NCBI RefSeq assembly: GCF_000814845.2
Contig: NZ_CP010431.2
Location: 930,001 to 994,000, forward strand
DNA: 64,000 nt
Direction: 5' to 3'
Origin: Pandoraea sputorum
GTDB lineage: Bacteria; Pseudomonadota; Gammaproteobacteria; Burkholderiales; Burkholderiaceae
The position numbers and the translations under genes are program-made. Positions 16,863-25,838 of the stretch are shown here, one piece after another (the stretch's first letter is position 1; every line of letters begins with the position of its first letter). Under the pieces are notes generated by a model. The model ran no database searches. It was not told the DNA's origin and saw nothing but the letters and a program-made list of their open reading frames with translations.

Positions 16863-18134
16863 TCAGAAGAACGTCTGCACGATCTCGACGACGTTGTAGT
16901 CGCCATCGACGACCGGCAGGTGACGCCACTTGTCGAACGTCAGGCACGGGTGCGAGATATCGAACGCAATCATGTCGCCCACGCGGATGTCGTCGCCCGG
17001 GGCGATGCGCAGGTAAGCGTGCTGGTCCATCATGCCGGTCACTTCCCAATGCTCGGGCGTGGCCTTCGGCGACTTGCTCTCGCCGGGACGGAATTGCTGT
17101 GCCGGTTCTGGCATGCCCGCATCGAACGCGGCGTCACGCTTGCCCAGCGCAATGATGGCGCGCTCGGGTTCGGGGATCGATTGCACGTACGCCCACAGCT
17201 GCAGCGCCGGTTGCAGTTGCGAGCGCATCTGCTTCGCGATGGGGTTGCGCGTCGCGATCTGTGCTTGGGCCGCCTTGTAGATACCCACGTCGTGCGTGAG
17301 ATAGCAGCCGGGACGCAGGACTACGTCCAGCGGCGCGCCCACGTCCTTGTGCGCGAATTCGTCCGCGACGACGTCGTACCAGGCAGACCCCGCGCCCGAG
17401 AGCACGGCCGGGTTGCGCTCGACGCGGCCCGCTGCGACCAGCTCGCGCGTGATGCTCACTGCGCGTTGCAGGAAGGCGCGAATGTCCGCTTCCGTGCTCA
17501 GCACGCCTTCGTACACTTCCACGCCCGCGAGTTTGACGGCGTCGTGATACTGCGTCAGTGCATCGAGCACGGCTTGCTGTTGTGCAGCGTCGCGCACGCC
17601 CGTGCGGCCGCCCGTCACGCCGAGTTCGATCAGCACCTGAACCGTCTGGCCGCGCGCGCGGAAGAATTCGCCCAGATGCACCACCGCAGCCGCCGAATCG
17701 ACCAGACAGAAGTATTCGAAGTTGGTGTCCTTCAGCAAGTCGGCAATCATCGTCATGTTGCGCTTGCCGACGAGCTGGTTCGCCATGAGCACGCGTCGTA
17801 CGCCGTGATGATAGGCCGCGTACGTCTGCTGTGCCGTGGCGAGCGTGATGCCCCATGCGCCGCCTTCCAACTGGCGACGGAATAGCTTCGGGGCCATCGT
17901 CGTCTTGCCATGCGGGGCGAGCTTCACACCGTATTCGTGCACGAAGCGCTGCATCCACGCGAGGTTGTGACGGATCTTGTCTTCGTAGAGCACCGCCGTC
18001 GGCAGGCTCAGGTCTTCGTTCAGCAGATTCCAGCCCAGTCCGGTCGCGGCGGACGGCGCGAGCGGCGCCTCCAGCGCACCCAGACCCTTGTTGAGGGTAT
18101 CGATCATGCCGTGCTGATAGTTTGTATCACTCAT
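16863..18134 (-). CDS. PLP-dependent D-amino acid deaminase (D-serine dehydratase/D-threonine aldolase type)
   Basis: A 423-residue fold-type III PLP enzyme (alanine racemase-like N-domain). Lys77 in PHGKTTMAP is the Schiff-base lysine. Near the C-terminus SHPCLTFDKW supplies the His-x-Cys zinc pair known from eukaryotic-type D-serine dehydratase. The likely reaction is dehydration and deamination of D-serine, D-threonine or similar D-amino acids to a 2-oxo acid and ammonia. The ATG at 18134 is preferred over 18140 because GAGGAG then has proper spacing. It diverges from an RpiR gene, and the deacylase and RidA genes that follow that regulator complete a D-amino acid salvage set. Confidence 0.85.
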   Translation of the reverse strand: MSDTNYQHGMIDTLNKGLGALEAPLAPSAATGLGWNLLNEDLSLPTAVLYEDKIRHNLAWMQRFVHEYGVKLAPHGKTTMAPKLFRRQLEGGAWGITLATAQQTYAAYHHGVRRVLMANQLVGKRNMTMIADLLKDTNFEYFCLVDSAAAVVHLGEFFRARGQTVQVLIELGVTGGRTGVRDAAQQQAVLDALTQYHDAVKLAGVEVYEGVLSTEADIRAFLQRAVSITRELVAAGRVERNPAVLSGAGSAWYDVVADEFAHKDVGAPLDVVLRPGCYLTHDVGIYKAAQAQIATRNPIAKQMRSQLQPALQLWAYVQSIPEPERAIIALGKRDAAFDAGMPEPAQQFRPGESKSPKATPEHWEVTGMMDQHAYLRIAPGDDIRVGDMIAFDISHPCLTFDKWRHLPVVDGDYNVVEIVQTFF

Positions 18135-18214
18135 TCCCATCTCTCCTCATGTCTGTGCGCTGAAAGCCGCTGAATGGCTCCTATAATAGCGTTTAATTAC
18201 CTGCGTTTGACAGT

Positions 18215-18233
18215 TTTGTTATAAAGTAACAAA
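18215..18233. promoter_or_regulatory. RpiR-type palindromic operator
   Basis: TTTGTTA and TAACAAA form a perfect 7-bp dyad with a 5-base centre in the 141-base gap between the divergent deaminase and RpiR genes. This is the kind of site expected for an RpiR dimer and would let it control both directions, including itself. Confidence 0.6.
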
Positions 18234-18275
18234 TATTGGGCGTCCGACCGTTGAGGCGCCGCACAGACCGGATAT

Positions 18276-19157
18276 ATGGCCGAAACCTTCGATATCGTGA
18301 CCCGCGTTGCGCAACGCAGCGACGCCCTGAGTCAGGCAGAACGCAAAGTCGCGCAGGTCGTGCTGGAAGACGTAGCGGGCGCTGCTGCGGCGTCGATCAA
18401 CGTGCTTGCCGAGCGCGCTGGCGTGAGCGAGGCGAGCGTGACCCGCTTTGCCAAGGCGATGGGCTGCCGCGATGTGCGCGACCTCAAGCTGCGACTGGCG
18501 CAGGCGGCAGTCGTCGGCCAGCGCTTTCTCGGCGCGAGCGCGGCCAATGGGCAAGACGGTGGCGGCGAGACCATCGACCGGATTGCCGACGATATTCAGA
18601 CGACGTTGCAGGTGCATCGCGGACTTATCAATCCCGATACCGTGCGACGTGCCGCTGCGCGACTGCTTTCGGCGCGCATGGTGTACGCGTTCGGGATGGG
18701 CGGCGGGTCGTCGCTGCTAGCTGACGAGGCGCGTTATCGCCTTGTGCGTCTGGGCCGCCCGGTCGCCAGCTATCAGGACGCCGTGCTGGCCCGCATGGTC
18801 GCCGGTACGCTCGGACGCGACGACGTCGTACTCGCCTTCTCGGTGAGCGGTCACACGCCGGAACTGCTGTCCGCCTGTGAAATTGCGCGCGAATACGGGG
18901 CGCAGGTCGTGGCCGTCACCGCGACGGGGTCACCGCTGGCGGCGCTCGCCGACGAGGTATTGCCGATCCGCGCGCTTGAAACCGATTTCATTTTCAAACC
19001 GTCGTCGTCGCGTTACGCGATGCTGCTTGCCATGGACGTGCTGGCTACGGAACTGGCGTTGCTCGCCAAACCGCAGAGTCAGGCGCTGTTGCGACGAATC
19101 AAATATGTGCTCGACACACATCGGGGCGGCGGCGATCGCCAGCCTCTGGGAGACTGA
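18276..19157 (+). CDS. RpiR-family regulator of the D-amino acid locus
   Basis: A 293-residue regulator: HTH domain at 1-80 (LSQAERKVAQVVLED, then AGVSEASVTRFAKAMG) and a SIS domain at about 120-260 (VYAFGMGGGSSLLADEARYRL, FSVSGHTPELL). It is distinct from the regulator at 6736-7611. The downstream deacylase starts two bases after its stop, so the regulator is the first gene of the deacylase-ridA transcript and likely responds to a product of D-amino acid breakdown. The dyad at 18215-18233 is its probable site. Confidence 0.9.
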   Translation: MAETFDIVTRVAQRSDALSQAERKVAQVVLEDVAGAAAASINVLAERAGVSEASVTRFAKAMGCRDVRDLKLRLAQAAVVGQRFLGASAANGQDGGGETIDRIADDIQTTLQVHRGLINPDTVRRAAARLLSARMVYAFGMGGGSSLLADEARYRLVRLGRPVASYQDAVLARMVAGTLGRDDVVLAFSVSGHTPELLSACEIAREYGAQVVAVTATGSPLAALADEVLPIRALETDFIFKPSSSRYAMLLAMDVLATELALLAKPQSQALLRRIKYVLDTHRGGGDRQPLGD

Positions 19158-19158
19158 C

Positions 19159-20658
19159 ATGACTGACCGCACCGAAAATTTTGCCGATCGCACGGTCGAT
19201 ACGCTGATCACCGACGTTCGTCTGGCGGACGGCTCCGGCGCACCCATGACGGACGACCGCTTCGATGTGGCGTTGCGCGGTGGCCGCATTCACTCGATTA
19301 CACCCGCGGGGGAGCGCTCGGGCTGGCAGGCGACGCAAGTTGTCGCAGGCAACGGCAACGTGCTGAGCCCGGGCTTCATCGACGTCCATACGCACGACGA
19401 CACCAACGTCGTGCGCGCGCCGGAAATGACGCCGAAGCTGTCGCAAGGTGTGACGACGGTCGTCGTCGGCAACTGCGGCATCAGCGCTTCGCCTGTCACG
19501 CTCAAGGGGGATCCGCCCGATCCGATGAACTTGCTGGGCGAGGCGAGTGCGTTCCAGTACCCGACCTTCGCGGCCTATGTCGAAGCGCTGGAGAAGGCGC
19601 AACCGTCGATCAACGTGGCGGCGCTAATCGGTCACACGGCGCTACGCAACAACCATATGGATCGTCTTGACCGGCCTGCGACGCAAGCCGAAATCGAAGG
19701 CATGCGCGCGCAACTTCGCGAAGCGCTGGCGGGTGGCGCGCTGGGCTTGTCGACGGGACTGGCCTACGCGAACGCGAATGCCGCACCGACTGAGGAAGTC
19801 CTCGCGCTGGCCGAGCCGTTGGCTGAAGCGGGCGGTCTTTATGCGACGCACTTGCGCACGGAATTCGCCGAGATTCTCGAAGCGCTCGACGAAGCCTTCC
19901 GCATCGGACGTCATGCGCGCGTACCGGTGGTCGTGTCGCACCTGAAGTGCGCGGGCGTCGACAACTGGGGACGCAGCACTGAAATTCTCGAAGCGCTCGA
20001 CAAGGCGCAGCGCTTTCAGCCGGTCGGCTGCGACTGCTATCCGTACACGGCGAGTTCGTCGACGCTCGATCTCAAGCAAGTCACCGACGACTTCGACATT
20101 CTCGTCACATGGTCCCAGCCGCATCCCGAGCAGGGCGGCAAACTGCTCGCGAAGATTGCCGCAGACTGGGGCGTCGATCTGATGGAAGCGGCGAAGCGCC
20201 TGCAACCGGCCGGTGCTGTGTATCACTGCATGGAAGAAGACGACGTGCGCCGCATTCTGCGTCACCCGGCGACGGTGGTCGGCTCGGACGGACTGCCCAA
20301 CGACCCGTTGCCGCACCCGCGTCTGTGGGGCGCGTTCCCGCGCGTGCTGGGACGTTACAGCCGCGAGCAGGCACTGTTCCCGCTGGCGGAAGCCGTCCAC
20401 AAGATGACGGGGCTTTCCGCCGAGCGTTTCGGTCTGAGCGAGCGCGGATTTGTACGTGAAGGGTATTGGGCCGATCTGGTGTTGTTCGATCCGGCGACCG
20501 TGGCCGACGCCGCGACGTTTACCGATCCGATGCAACCCGCGTATGGCATTTCGGCGGTGTGGGTCAACGGTGTGCTCTCGTGGCAGGACCGCGCACCGAC
20601 GCAGAACGCGCGTGCCGGGCGCTTTGTGCGTCGCGGCACGCCGCAGCCGGTGCTTTGA
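19159..20658 (+). CDS. N-acyl-D-amino acid deacylase (D-aminoacylase)
   Basis: A 499-residue zinc amidohydrolase that removes the acyl group from N-acyl-D-amino acids. DVHTHDD puts metal ligands at His77 and His79, and NCG supplies Cys106, the bridging cysteine typical of D-aminoacylases. SHLKC, CDCYPYTAS and SDGLPNDPLPHPR are further family blocks, the last containing the catalytic Asp. The start at 19159 has GGGAG upstream. It feeds free D-amino acids to the divergent PLP deaminase; substrates may come from formylated or acetylated D-residues of peptides or cell wall. Confidence 0.9.
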   Translation: MTDRTENFADRTVDTLITDVRLADGSGAPMTDDRFDVALRGGRIHSITPAGERSGWQATQVVAGNGNVLSPGFIDVHTHDDTNVVRAPEMTPKLSQGVTTVVVGNCGISASPVTLKGDPPDPMNLLGEASAFQYPTFAAYVEALEKAQPSINVAALIGHTALRNNHMDRLDRPATQAEIEGMRAQLREALAGGALGLSTGLAYANANAAPTEEVLALAEPLAEAGGLYATHLRTEFAEILEALDEAFRIGRHARVPVVVSHLKCAGVDNWGRSTEILEALDKAQRFQPVGCDCYPYTASSSTLDLKQVTDDFDILVTWSQPHPEQGGKLLAKIAADWGVDLMEAAKRLQPAGAVYHCMEEDDVRRILRHPATVVGSDGLPNDPLPHPRLWGAFPRVLGRYSREQALFPLAEAVHKMTGLSAERFGLSERGFVREGYWADLVLFDPATVADAATFTDPMQPAYGISAVWVNGVLSWQDRAPTQNARAGRFVRRGTPQPVL

Positions 20659-20710
20659 ACGGTTGTTCTGAGCCGGTGTTGTTGAAAACGATTTGTTGAA
20701 AGGAGCGATG

Positions 20711-21103
20711 ATGAGCATCAAACGATATGGCGTGGAAGGCGGGCAGGGCACTGGCGGCCAGCGCATGCCCTTTGCACGCGCGACCGAAGCCGACGGCTTC
20801 CTGTTCGTCTCGGGACAGACCCCGATGAAAGACGGCGAAGTGATCGACGGGGGCATCGTCGCCCAGTCGCATCAGGCGATCCAGAATATGATCGCGATTC
20901 TGACCGAAGCCGGGTACGGCACCGAGCACGTGATGCGGATCGGCGTGTGGCTGGACGACCCGCGCGACTTCGCGTCGTTCAACAAGGTGTTCAAGGAATA
21001 CTTCGGGGATCATCCGCCCGCACGCGCTTGCGTGGTTTCGAGCATGGTCATCGACTGCAAGGTCGAAGTGGACTGCGTGGCGTACAAGAAGCCGACTGCG
21101 TAA
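20711..21103 (+). CDS. RidA-family enamine/imine deaminase
   Basis: A 130-residue protein of the RidA/YjgF family, which hydrolyses reactive 2-aminoacrylate-type enamines to 2-oxo acids. Arg105 in PARACV is the family's carboxylate-binding arginine, and LFVSGQTP matches the conserved N-terminal strand. The second of two adjacent ATGs (20711) gives the better spacing to AGGAG. It ends the D-amino acid operon, where a serine/threonine dehydratase-type PLP enzyme would generate exactly the enamines RidA clears. A terminator follows 30 bases after the stop. Confidence 0.88.
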   Translation: MSIKRYGVEGGQGTGGQRMPFARATEADGFLFVSGQTPMKDGEVIDGGIVAQSHQAIQNMIAILTEAGYGTEHVMRIGVWLDDPRDFASFNKVFKEYFGDHPPARACVVSSMVIDCKVEVDCVAYKKPTA

Positions 21104-21132
21104 GTCGCACCCGCGGCGCTGAGCGTCCATGG

Positions 21133-21161
21133 AAAAACCGACGGTTATCGTCGGTTTTTTT
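21133..21161 (+). terminator. Rho-independent terminator after the RidA gene
   Basis: ACCGACG pairs with CGTCGGT around GTTAT, with A5 before and T7 after the stem. It closes the D-amino acid operon. Confidence 0.9.
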
Positions 21162-21291
21162 GTTTCGGCGTTGTGCCTTCTGGTTGACCGAGACGGACGT
21201 TACCGTTTCGCAAAGTCTGCGGTTTGCCTTCGATGGTCCGTTGTCGTGAAAGCGCGCAATCTTCAGCCTCCTAACCTGAAAGGAGGTCACT

Positions 21292-21768
21292 GTGAGATCA
21301 GGATCCATCGGCGGGGCAGGGCCGAGTGCACCGGCTGTACCTACGTACCGGGCCGCCATCGAGTCCGCCGAAGACGCCCGCATCACCATCGATTTCCCCA
21401 TAACGCCGGACGACATTCGTTTGCGCTCCCAGACCATGAGCCGGTTGGGGCGCGGCGGGCTGTCGGGCGGACTGACCGGCGTGGCGATGACGGTAGTGGG
21501 CGTGCTGGGGTTGTCCGCTGGCGCGTACTTCTGCCTTGCCGCAACAGTGGCGGACGACGAATCGGGGGCCTCACGGCTGGATCAGTGGACCGGCGTTGGC
21601 ATCGGCGGCGGCATGGCCGCGGTGTCGACGCTCGCTGTGACATACGGTCTGGCACAGGTCTGTCTGTGCCTGAAGAAGCAGCGCGAGGCAGGGCGGGCGA
21701 TGACGACACTCAGCACGCGTGTGCAATTCGAATCGCCGAGGGAGGCTCCGCCACGTGACTATGTCTGA
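21292..21768 (+). CDS. Small two-span membrane protein, partner of a SycD-like chaperone
   Basis: A 158-residue protein of no family that I recognise. It has a Gly/Pro-rich N-terminus, a possible helix at 20-55, a hydrophobic span around 58-85 (GGLTGVAMTVVGVLGLSAGA), an acidic linker with TVADDES, and a second span around 98-122. The C-terminal tail is polar. The GTG at 21292 has an ideal AGGAGG at five bases. The next gene overlaps by 14 bases, so the two are coupled. Because that gene resembles a translocator chaperone, this protein could be its hydrophobic client; that is inference from layout and hydrophobicity only. Confidence 0.7.
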   Translation: MRSGSIGGAGPSAPAVPTYRAAIESAEDARITIDFPITPDDIRLRSQTMSRLGRGGLSGGLTGVAMTVVGVLGLSAGAYFCLAATVADDESGASRLDQWTGVGIGGGMAAVSTLAVTYGLAQVCLCLKKQREAGRAMTTLSTRVQFESPREAPPRDYV

Positions 21769-22276
21769 TGATTCGTTGGGGCACGCATCGTCGTCGACAT
21801 CTATGGCCGGAAAAATCGATGCAGCGCTGGCCGTGGTGCGCAATGCCGAACAGCGACGCGAGGCGATCGATTTGCCGCGTCCCGGCGCGTGGGACGCTGC
21901 GCAATGCGACGCCGTTTATCGCTGCGGCTACGGGGCGTTCGAGCGAGGCGACTTTGTGCAGGCCATCGAGTGCTTTGCGCCGCTGCTGTCTGCGTGTCCG
22001 CTGGATGCGGACTACGCGGTGGCGCTGGCGCTATCGATGCAGCGTCATGGCGAGCCTAAGGCGGCGCTGCCATTGTTCATGGCGGCGGCGCTTCTGGACG
22101 AGGAGGCTCCCGGGCCGATGTATCGCGTGGGGGAGTGTCTGATCGAGCTGCGCCAGTTCGACGGCGCATGCCAGGCGATGCGGGAGACGATGGCGCGTTG
22201 CGGCGGCGAGCCGAAATACGCCAACGTCAGAAACGCCGCGTTGAGACTGATGGCGAAACTGGGCTATCTCGGCTGA
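21755..22276 (+). CDS. SycD/LcrH-like TPR protein (type III secretion chaperone family)
   Basis: A 173-residue tetratricopeptide protein. Residues about 58-150 follow the layout of class II type III secretion chaperones: GYGAFERGDFVQAIECF, then DADYAVALALSMQRHGEPKAALP and MYRVGECLIELRQFDGA. In SycD/LcrH this fold cradles the hydrophobic translocator proteins in the cytosol. The GTG at 21755 is chosen because GGGAGG lies nine bases before it; the ATG at 21761 would be poorly spaced. No type III secretion apparatus gene is in the window, so this is an orphan with its membrane-protein partner. It could instead be a general TPR scaffold. Confidence 0.65.
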   Translation: MTMSDDSLGHASSSTSMAGKIDAALAVVRNAEQRREAIDLPRPGAWDAAQCDAVYRCGYGAFERGDFVQAIECFAPLLSACPLDADYAVALALSMQRHGEPKAALPLFMAAALLDEEAPGPMYRVGECLIELRQFDGACQAMRETMARCGGEPKYANVRNAALRLMAKLGYLG

Positions 22277-22309
22277 CAGCCCTGGTGTCGCTTATTGACA
22301 GTACTGACC

Positions 22310-23137
22310 TTACTGACGCGCTGTACGTGCGTTGTCCGGCATCGGCAACGTGAAGTTGGTGCGGAACGGATTGATGTCGAGTCCGCCGCGTCGCGTGTAG
22401 CGGGCGTAGACAGCCAACTGGGTCGGCTTGCACTGACGCATGATGTCCATGAAGATCCCTTCCACGCATTGCTCGTGAAAGCCGGTGTGACGCCGGTACG
22501 AAATCACGTACTTGAGCAAGCCTTCCTGATTGATCGGCGGGCCGACATAGCGGATCTGCAAGCTGCCCCAGTCGGGTTGTCCGGTGACCGGGCAGTTCGA
22601 TTTGAGCAGGTTGGACACGAGCGTTTCGTCCACGGGCGCTTCATCGAACGCGGCGGTGAGTAGCGACGCATCCGGCACGTAGATGTCGGTATCGATGTCG
22701 AGCCGGTCGACGAGCAAGCCGTCGAGTTCGTCGAGTTCGAGCTTGGCAAAACCGCTCGGCTCCACGAGTTTCACCTGCACCGGCGCGCCCGCCGCTTCCG
22801 ACAGGTCTTGCTGGATCAGGGCGCGCGCGGCGTCGACATTCGCCAGCTTCGTCTGTGCGAACGAGCCGAGATACAACTTGAACGACTTCGATTCGATGAT
22901 GAATGGCGAATCGGCGGGTACCATGGCGGTCAACAGCGCGATTTGCGGCTTGCCCTTCTCGTTGAGCCACGAGAGTTCGTAACCGTTCCAGATGTCCGCG
23001 CCGAAGAACGGCAGGACGTCGGGCACGCCGATTTCCGCACGCGCGGGCGCACGGGCGATCGGGAAGAGTTGGGACGGGTCGTACTGCTCGGTGTAGGCAA
23101 CTTCCTTGCCGAGCGAGGATTGTTCAGGCGTGGTCAT
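22310..23137 (-). CDS. queF: NADPH-dependent 7-cyano-7-deazaguanine reductase QueF
   Basis: Reduces preQ0 to preQ1 in queuosine biosynthesis. The 275-residue length fits the long two-domain (YqcD/E. coli) form. [12 protein letters not shown] at 82-93 is the QueF motif; [11 protein letters not shown] gives the thioimide-forming Cys182 and Asp189. The ATG at 23137 yields the usual N-terminus; more upstream codons of the frame run into the previous gene. It overlaps the 3' end of the 5'-nucleotidase gene by 14 bases and lacks a strong ribosome site, so translation is probably coupled. Confidence 0.95.
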   Translation of the reverse strand: MTTPEQSSLGKEVAYTEQYDPSQLFPIARAPARAEIGVPDVLPFFGADIWNGYELSWLNEKGKPQIALLTAMVPADSPFIIESKSFKLYLGSFAQTKLANVDAARALIQQDLSEAAGAPVQVKLVEPSGFAKLELDELDGLLVDRLDIDTDIYVPDASLLTAAFDEAPVDETLVSNLLKSNCPVTGQPDWGSLQIRYVGPPINQEGLLKYVISYRRHTGFHEQCVEGIFMDIMRQCKPTQLAVYARYTRRGGLDINPFRTNFTLPMPDNARTARQ

Positions 23138-24104
23138 GATTGGCGATGCCACTGATGACGTGACCGGTCGGGGAGACGCGGGCCGCCGATTCGCAGTGGC
23201 GTGTCTGATCGTCGAAGAAGAAATCGGGCTCGAACTCACGCAGGAATGCGCCTTTGTCCAGCCCGCCCAGGAACATCGCCTCGTCGATGTCGATTTTCCA
23301 GTCCATCAGCGTGCGAATGGCACGCTCGTGCGCCGGGGCCGAGCGCGCCGTCACGAGCGCGGTGCGGATTTTGACCGGCACTTCATGGCCTGCGAGGGCT
23401 TGCAAACGGTGCAGCGCGAGTAGCAGCGGCTTGAACGGACCAGGGGGTAACGGCGTGGCGGCGCGCTCGATTTCGTGCTGCTGGAAGGCGTCGAGGCCGT
23501 TGCGCTGGAAGACCTGCTCGGCCTCGTCGGAGAAGAGTACCGCGTCACCGTCGAAAGCGATGCGGATCTCGTCGGGATGCAATTCGGCTTTCTTTGCAGA
23601 GTCCGGATACACGCGTGCGGCCGGAAAACCTGCTGCGAGTGCGCCGCGCACATCGCGCTCGTTCGCCGACAGGAACAGATGTGCCCCCAGCGCGTTGAGA
23701 TAGCCGAACGGATCGCGTCCGCGCGTGAACACGCCGCGCTCGATCTTGAGATCGAGCTGTCGCGCCGAGCGAAACACGCGCATGCCGCTCACGGGATCGT
23801 TGCGCGAGAGCACCACGACTTCCACGCGATGTTTGTCTTGCGTGTCTGCGGCACCGCTGGCCCCATTGGTACCGCTGGTATCACTGGTACCGCTGCCCTG
23901 ATTGAACGCGAGCAGCTTCTGCACGAGCGGGAAGGCGACGCCCGCTGGCGCTGGCGCGTCGAGGCGGTCGAGCTGATACTGCATATACGACTGATCGTCG
24001 CCGCTCGCCACGCCCGCGTCGAACACGCGGTTCTCTTCTTCGAAGTCGAACAGCGCGCGCGACGAGATCGCGACAACGAGTTTGTTCTCGAGCGTGATGG
24101 GCAT
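23124..24104 (-). CDS. Cytosolic 5'-nucleotidase family protein
   Basis: A 326-residue protein of the 5'-nucleotidase family related to animal cytosolic NT5C1. It has an N-terminal [14 protein letters not shown] with the nucleophile-like Asp, [16 protein letters not shown] near the middle (a DxD motif) and [15 protein letters not shown] toward the end. It should dephosphorylate nucleoside monophosphates. Residues about 70-90 are a Gly/Ser/Thr-rich insert ([15 protein letters not shown]) encoded by a degenerate short repeat at about 23850-23905, probably a loop that tolerates length change. It lies between ilvA and queF in one run of minus-strand genes. Confidence 0.8.
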   Translation of the reverse strand: MPITLENKLVVAISSRALFDFEEENRVFDAGVASGDDQSYMQYQLDRLDAPAPAGVAFPLVQKLLAFNQGSGTSDTSGTNGASGAADTQDKHRVEVVVLSRNDPVSGMRVFRSARQLDLKIERGVFTRGRDPFGYLNALGAHLFLSANERDVRGALAAGFPAARVYPDSAKKAELHPDEIRIAFDGDAVLFSDEAEQVFQRNGLDAFQQHEIERAATPLPPGPFKPLLLALHRLQALAGHEVPVKIRTALVTARSAPAHERAIRTLMDWKIDIDEAMFLGGLDKGAFLREFEPDFFFDDQTRHCESAARVSPTGHVISGIANHDHA

Positions 24105-24132
24105 GGCGGCGGCGATTTCCTGTCGTGTATCG

Positions 24133-24180
24133 GTGACTGAATGCGTGACTGAGTGCGTGTCTGAGTGCGTGACTGAGGGC
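24133..24180. repeat. Four tandem copies of a 12-bp repeat
   Basis: Unit GTGACTGAGTGC, with copies at 24133, 24145, 24157 and 24169, each differing by at most one or two bases. It fills the gap between the ilvA stop (24189) and the 5'-nucleotidase start (24104). Being outside coding sequence, it may vary in copy number. Confidence 0.85.
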
Positions 24181-24188
24181 GTCGCGAC

Positions 24189-25718
24189 TTACCCGAGGAA
24201 CAGCTTGTACACGGGGTTATCGCTTTCGTCCCAGTAAGGATAGCCGAGCGTTGCGAGGAAGTCGCGGAACGCGGCCTTCTCGTCGTTCGGGACCTGAATC
24301 CCCACGAGGATGTTGCTGTAGTCCGCGCCCTGATTCCGGTAGTGGAACAGGCTGATGTTCCAGTTCGGGCTCATGGCCGAGAGGAACTTCATCAGCGCGC
24401 CCGGACGCTCCGGAAACTCGAAGCGATACAGCACTTCGTGACTGGCCAGCGCCGAGCGCCCGCCCACCATGTAGCGGATGTGCTGCTTGGAGAGTTCGTC
24501 GTTCGACAGATCGAGCGTCGGGAAGCCGTGACGCTCGAAACCGGCCTTGATACGCTCGCCTTCGTCGCGGTTGTGCATCTGGATACCCACGAAGATGTGG
24601 GCGCTGGACGCTTCGCTAATTCGGTAGTTGAACTCGGTCACATTGCGGCTGCCCACCACTTCGGTGAAGCGCTTGAAGCTGCCGCGCGCCTCGGGAATGG
24701 TGACGGCGAACACGGCTTCGCGCGCTTCACCGACCTCGGCACGCTCGGCGACGAAGCGCAGGCGGTCGAAGTTCATGTTGGCGCCGGAGGTGATCGCGAC
24801 GAGCGTTTCGCCCTTGAGTTTTTCGCGCTCCGCATACAGCTTCGCGCCCGCCACGGACAGCGCGCCGGACGGCTCAAGCACGCTGCGGGTGTCCTGGAAG
24901 ACATCCTTGATGGCGGCGCACAGTTGGTCGGTGTCGACACGCACGACTTCGTCGAGATACTCGCTGCACAGGCGGAACGTCTCTTCGCCGACGTACTTGA
25001 CGGCGGTGCCGTCAGCGAACAGACCGACATCGTTGAGCAGGATGCGCTCGCCAGCGTGGATGGATTGCGCCATGGCGTCGGAGTCGACCGATTGCACGCC
25101 GATGACTTTGATCTCCGGACGCACGGCTTTGACGTAGGCGGCGACACCGGCCGCCAGTCCACCGCCGCCGATGGGCACGAAGATGGCATGCAGCGGGCCC
25201 TGATGCTGGCGCAGGATTTCCATGCCGATGGTGCCCTGACCGGCGATGACGTCGGGGTCGTCGAACGGGGGCACGAAGGTCAGGCCACGCTCGGCTTGCA
25301 GCGTCATGGCGTGCGCGTAGGCGTCGCTGTACGAGTCGCCTGCGAGCACCACTTCGACGGCGCGTCCGCCGTGGGTTTTCACGGCGTCGATCTTGACCTG
25401 CGGCGTAGTGACCGGCATGACGATGACGGCCTTGCAGCCCAGACGCGCCGCCGAGTAGGCAACGCCCTGCGCGTGGTTCCCGGCGGACGCGGTCAGCACG
25501 CCGCGCTCGCGCTCGGCCTCGCTGAGGTTGGCCATCTTGTTGTACGCGCCCCGAATCTTGAAGGAGAACACCGTCTGGTTGTCTTCGCGCTTGAGATAAA
25601 TTCGATTGTGCAGCCGCATGGAAAGCGTGCGAGCCGGTTCGAGTTCGCTCTCAAAGGCGACGTCGTAGACTTTGGCGGTCAGGATCTTCTTCAGATAGTC
25701 GGGAGCTGCGTCAGACAT
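24189..25718 (-). CDS. ilvA: Threonine ammonia-lyase, biosynthetic
   Basis: Converts threonine to 2-oxobutanoate, the first step toward isoleucine. The 509-residue protein has a PLP catalytic domain (Lys54 in FSFKIRGAYN, then SAGNHAQGVAYSA and the phosphate-binding GGGGLAAG) and a C-terminal pair of ACT-like regulatory subdomains. These include EVLYRFEFPERPGALMKFL, which places it in the isoleucine-inhibited long form. The start at 25718 lies before the standard DYLKKILTAKVYDVA N-terminus. A long open frame on the opposite strand is an antisense artefact. Confidence 0.95.
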   Translation of the reverse strand: MSDAAPDYLKKILTAKVYDVAFESELEPARTLSMRLHNRIYLKREDNQTVFSFKIRGAYNKMANLSEAERERGVLTASAGNHAQGVAYSAARLGCKAVIVMPVTTPQVKIDAVKTHGGRAVEVVLAGDSYSDAYAHAMTLQAERGLTFVPPFDDPDVIAGQGTIGMEILRQHQGPLHAIFVPIGGGGLAAGVAAYVKAVRPEIKVIGVQSVDSDAMAQSIHAGERILLNDVGLFADGTAVKYVGEETFRLCSEYLDEVVRVDTDQLCAAIKDVFQDTRSVLEPSGALSVAGAKLYAEREKLKGETLVAITSGANMNFDRLRFVAERAEVGEAREAVFAVTIPEARGSFKRFTEVVGSRNVTEFNYRISEASSAHIFVGIQMHNRDEGERIKAGFERHGFPTLDLSNDELSKQHIRYMVGGRSALASHEVLYRFEFPERPGALMKFLSAMSPNWNISLFHYRNQGADYSNILVGIQVPNDEKAAFRDFLATLGYPYWDESDNPVYKLFLG

Positions 25719-25838
25719 GATTTAGGGCTTCTTCAGGTTAGGCACATCAAGGAACAAAAGGACAATGATAGACCAGCACTTCCGCCGGGGCGGTCGCGCT
25801 TGGTCTTTCGGGGAAAACAGGAAAGGGGAGTGCGCGCC

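Noticed and set aside
21292..22276. A full type III secretion locus around the chaperone-like gene
   Set aside because: Flanking genes are RidA and QueF; no apparatus genes are present within the window.
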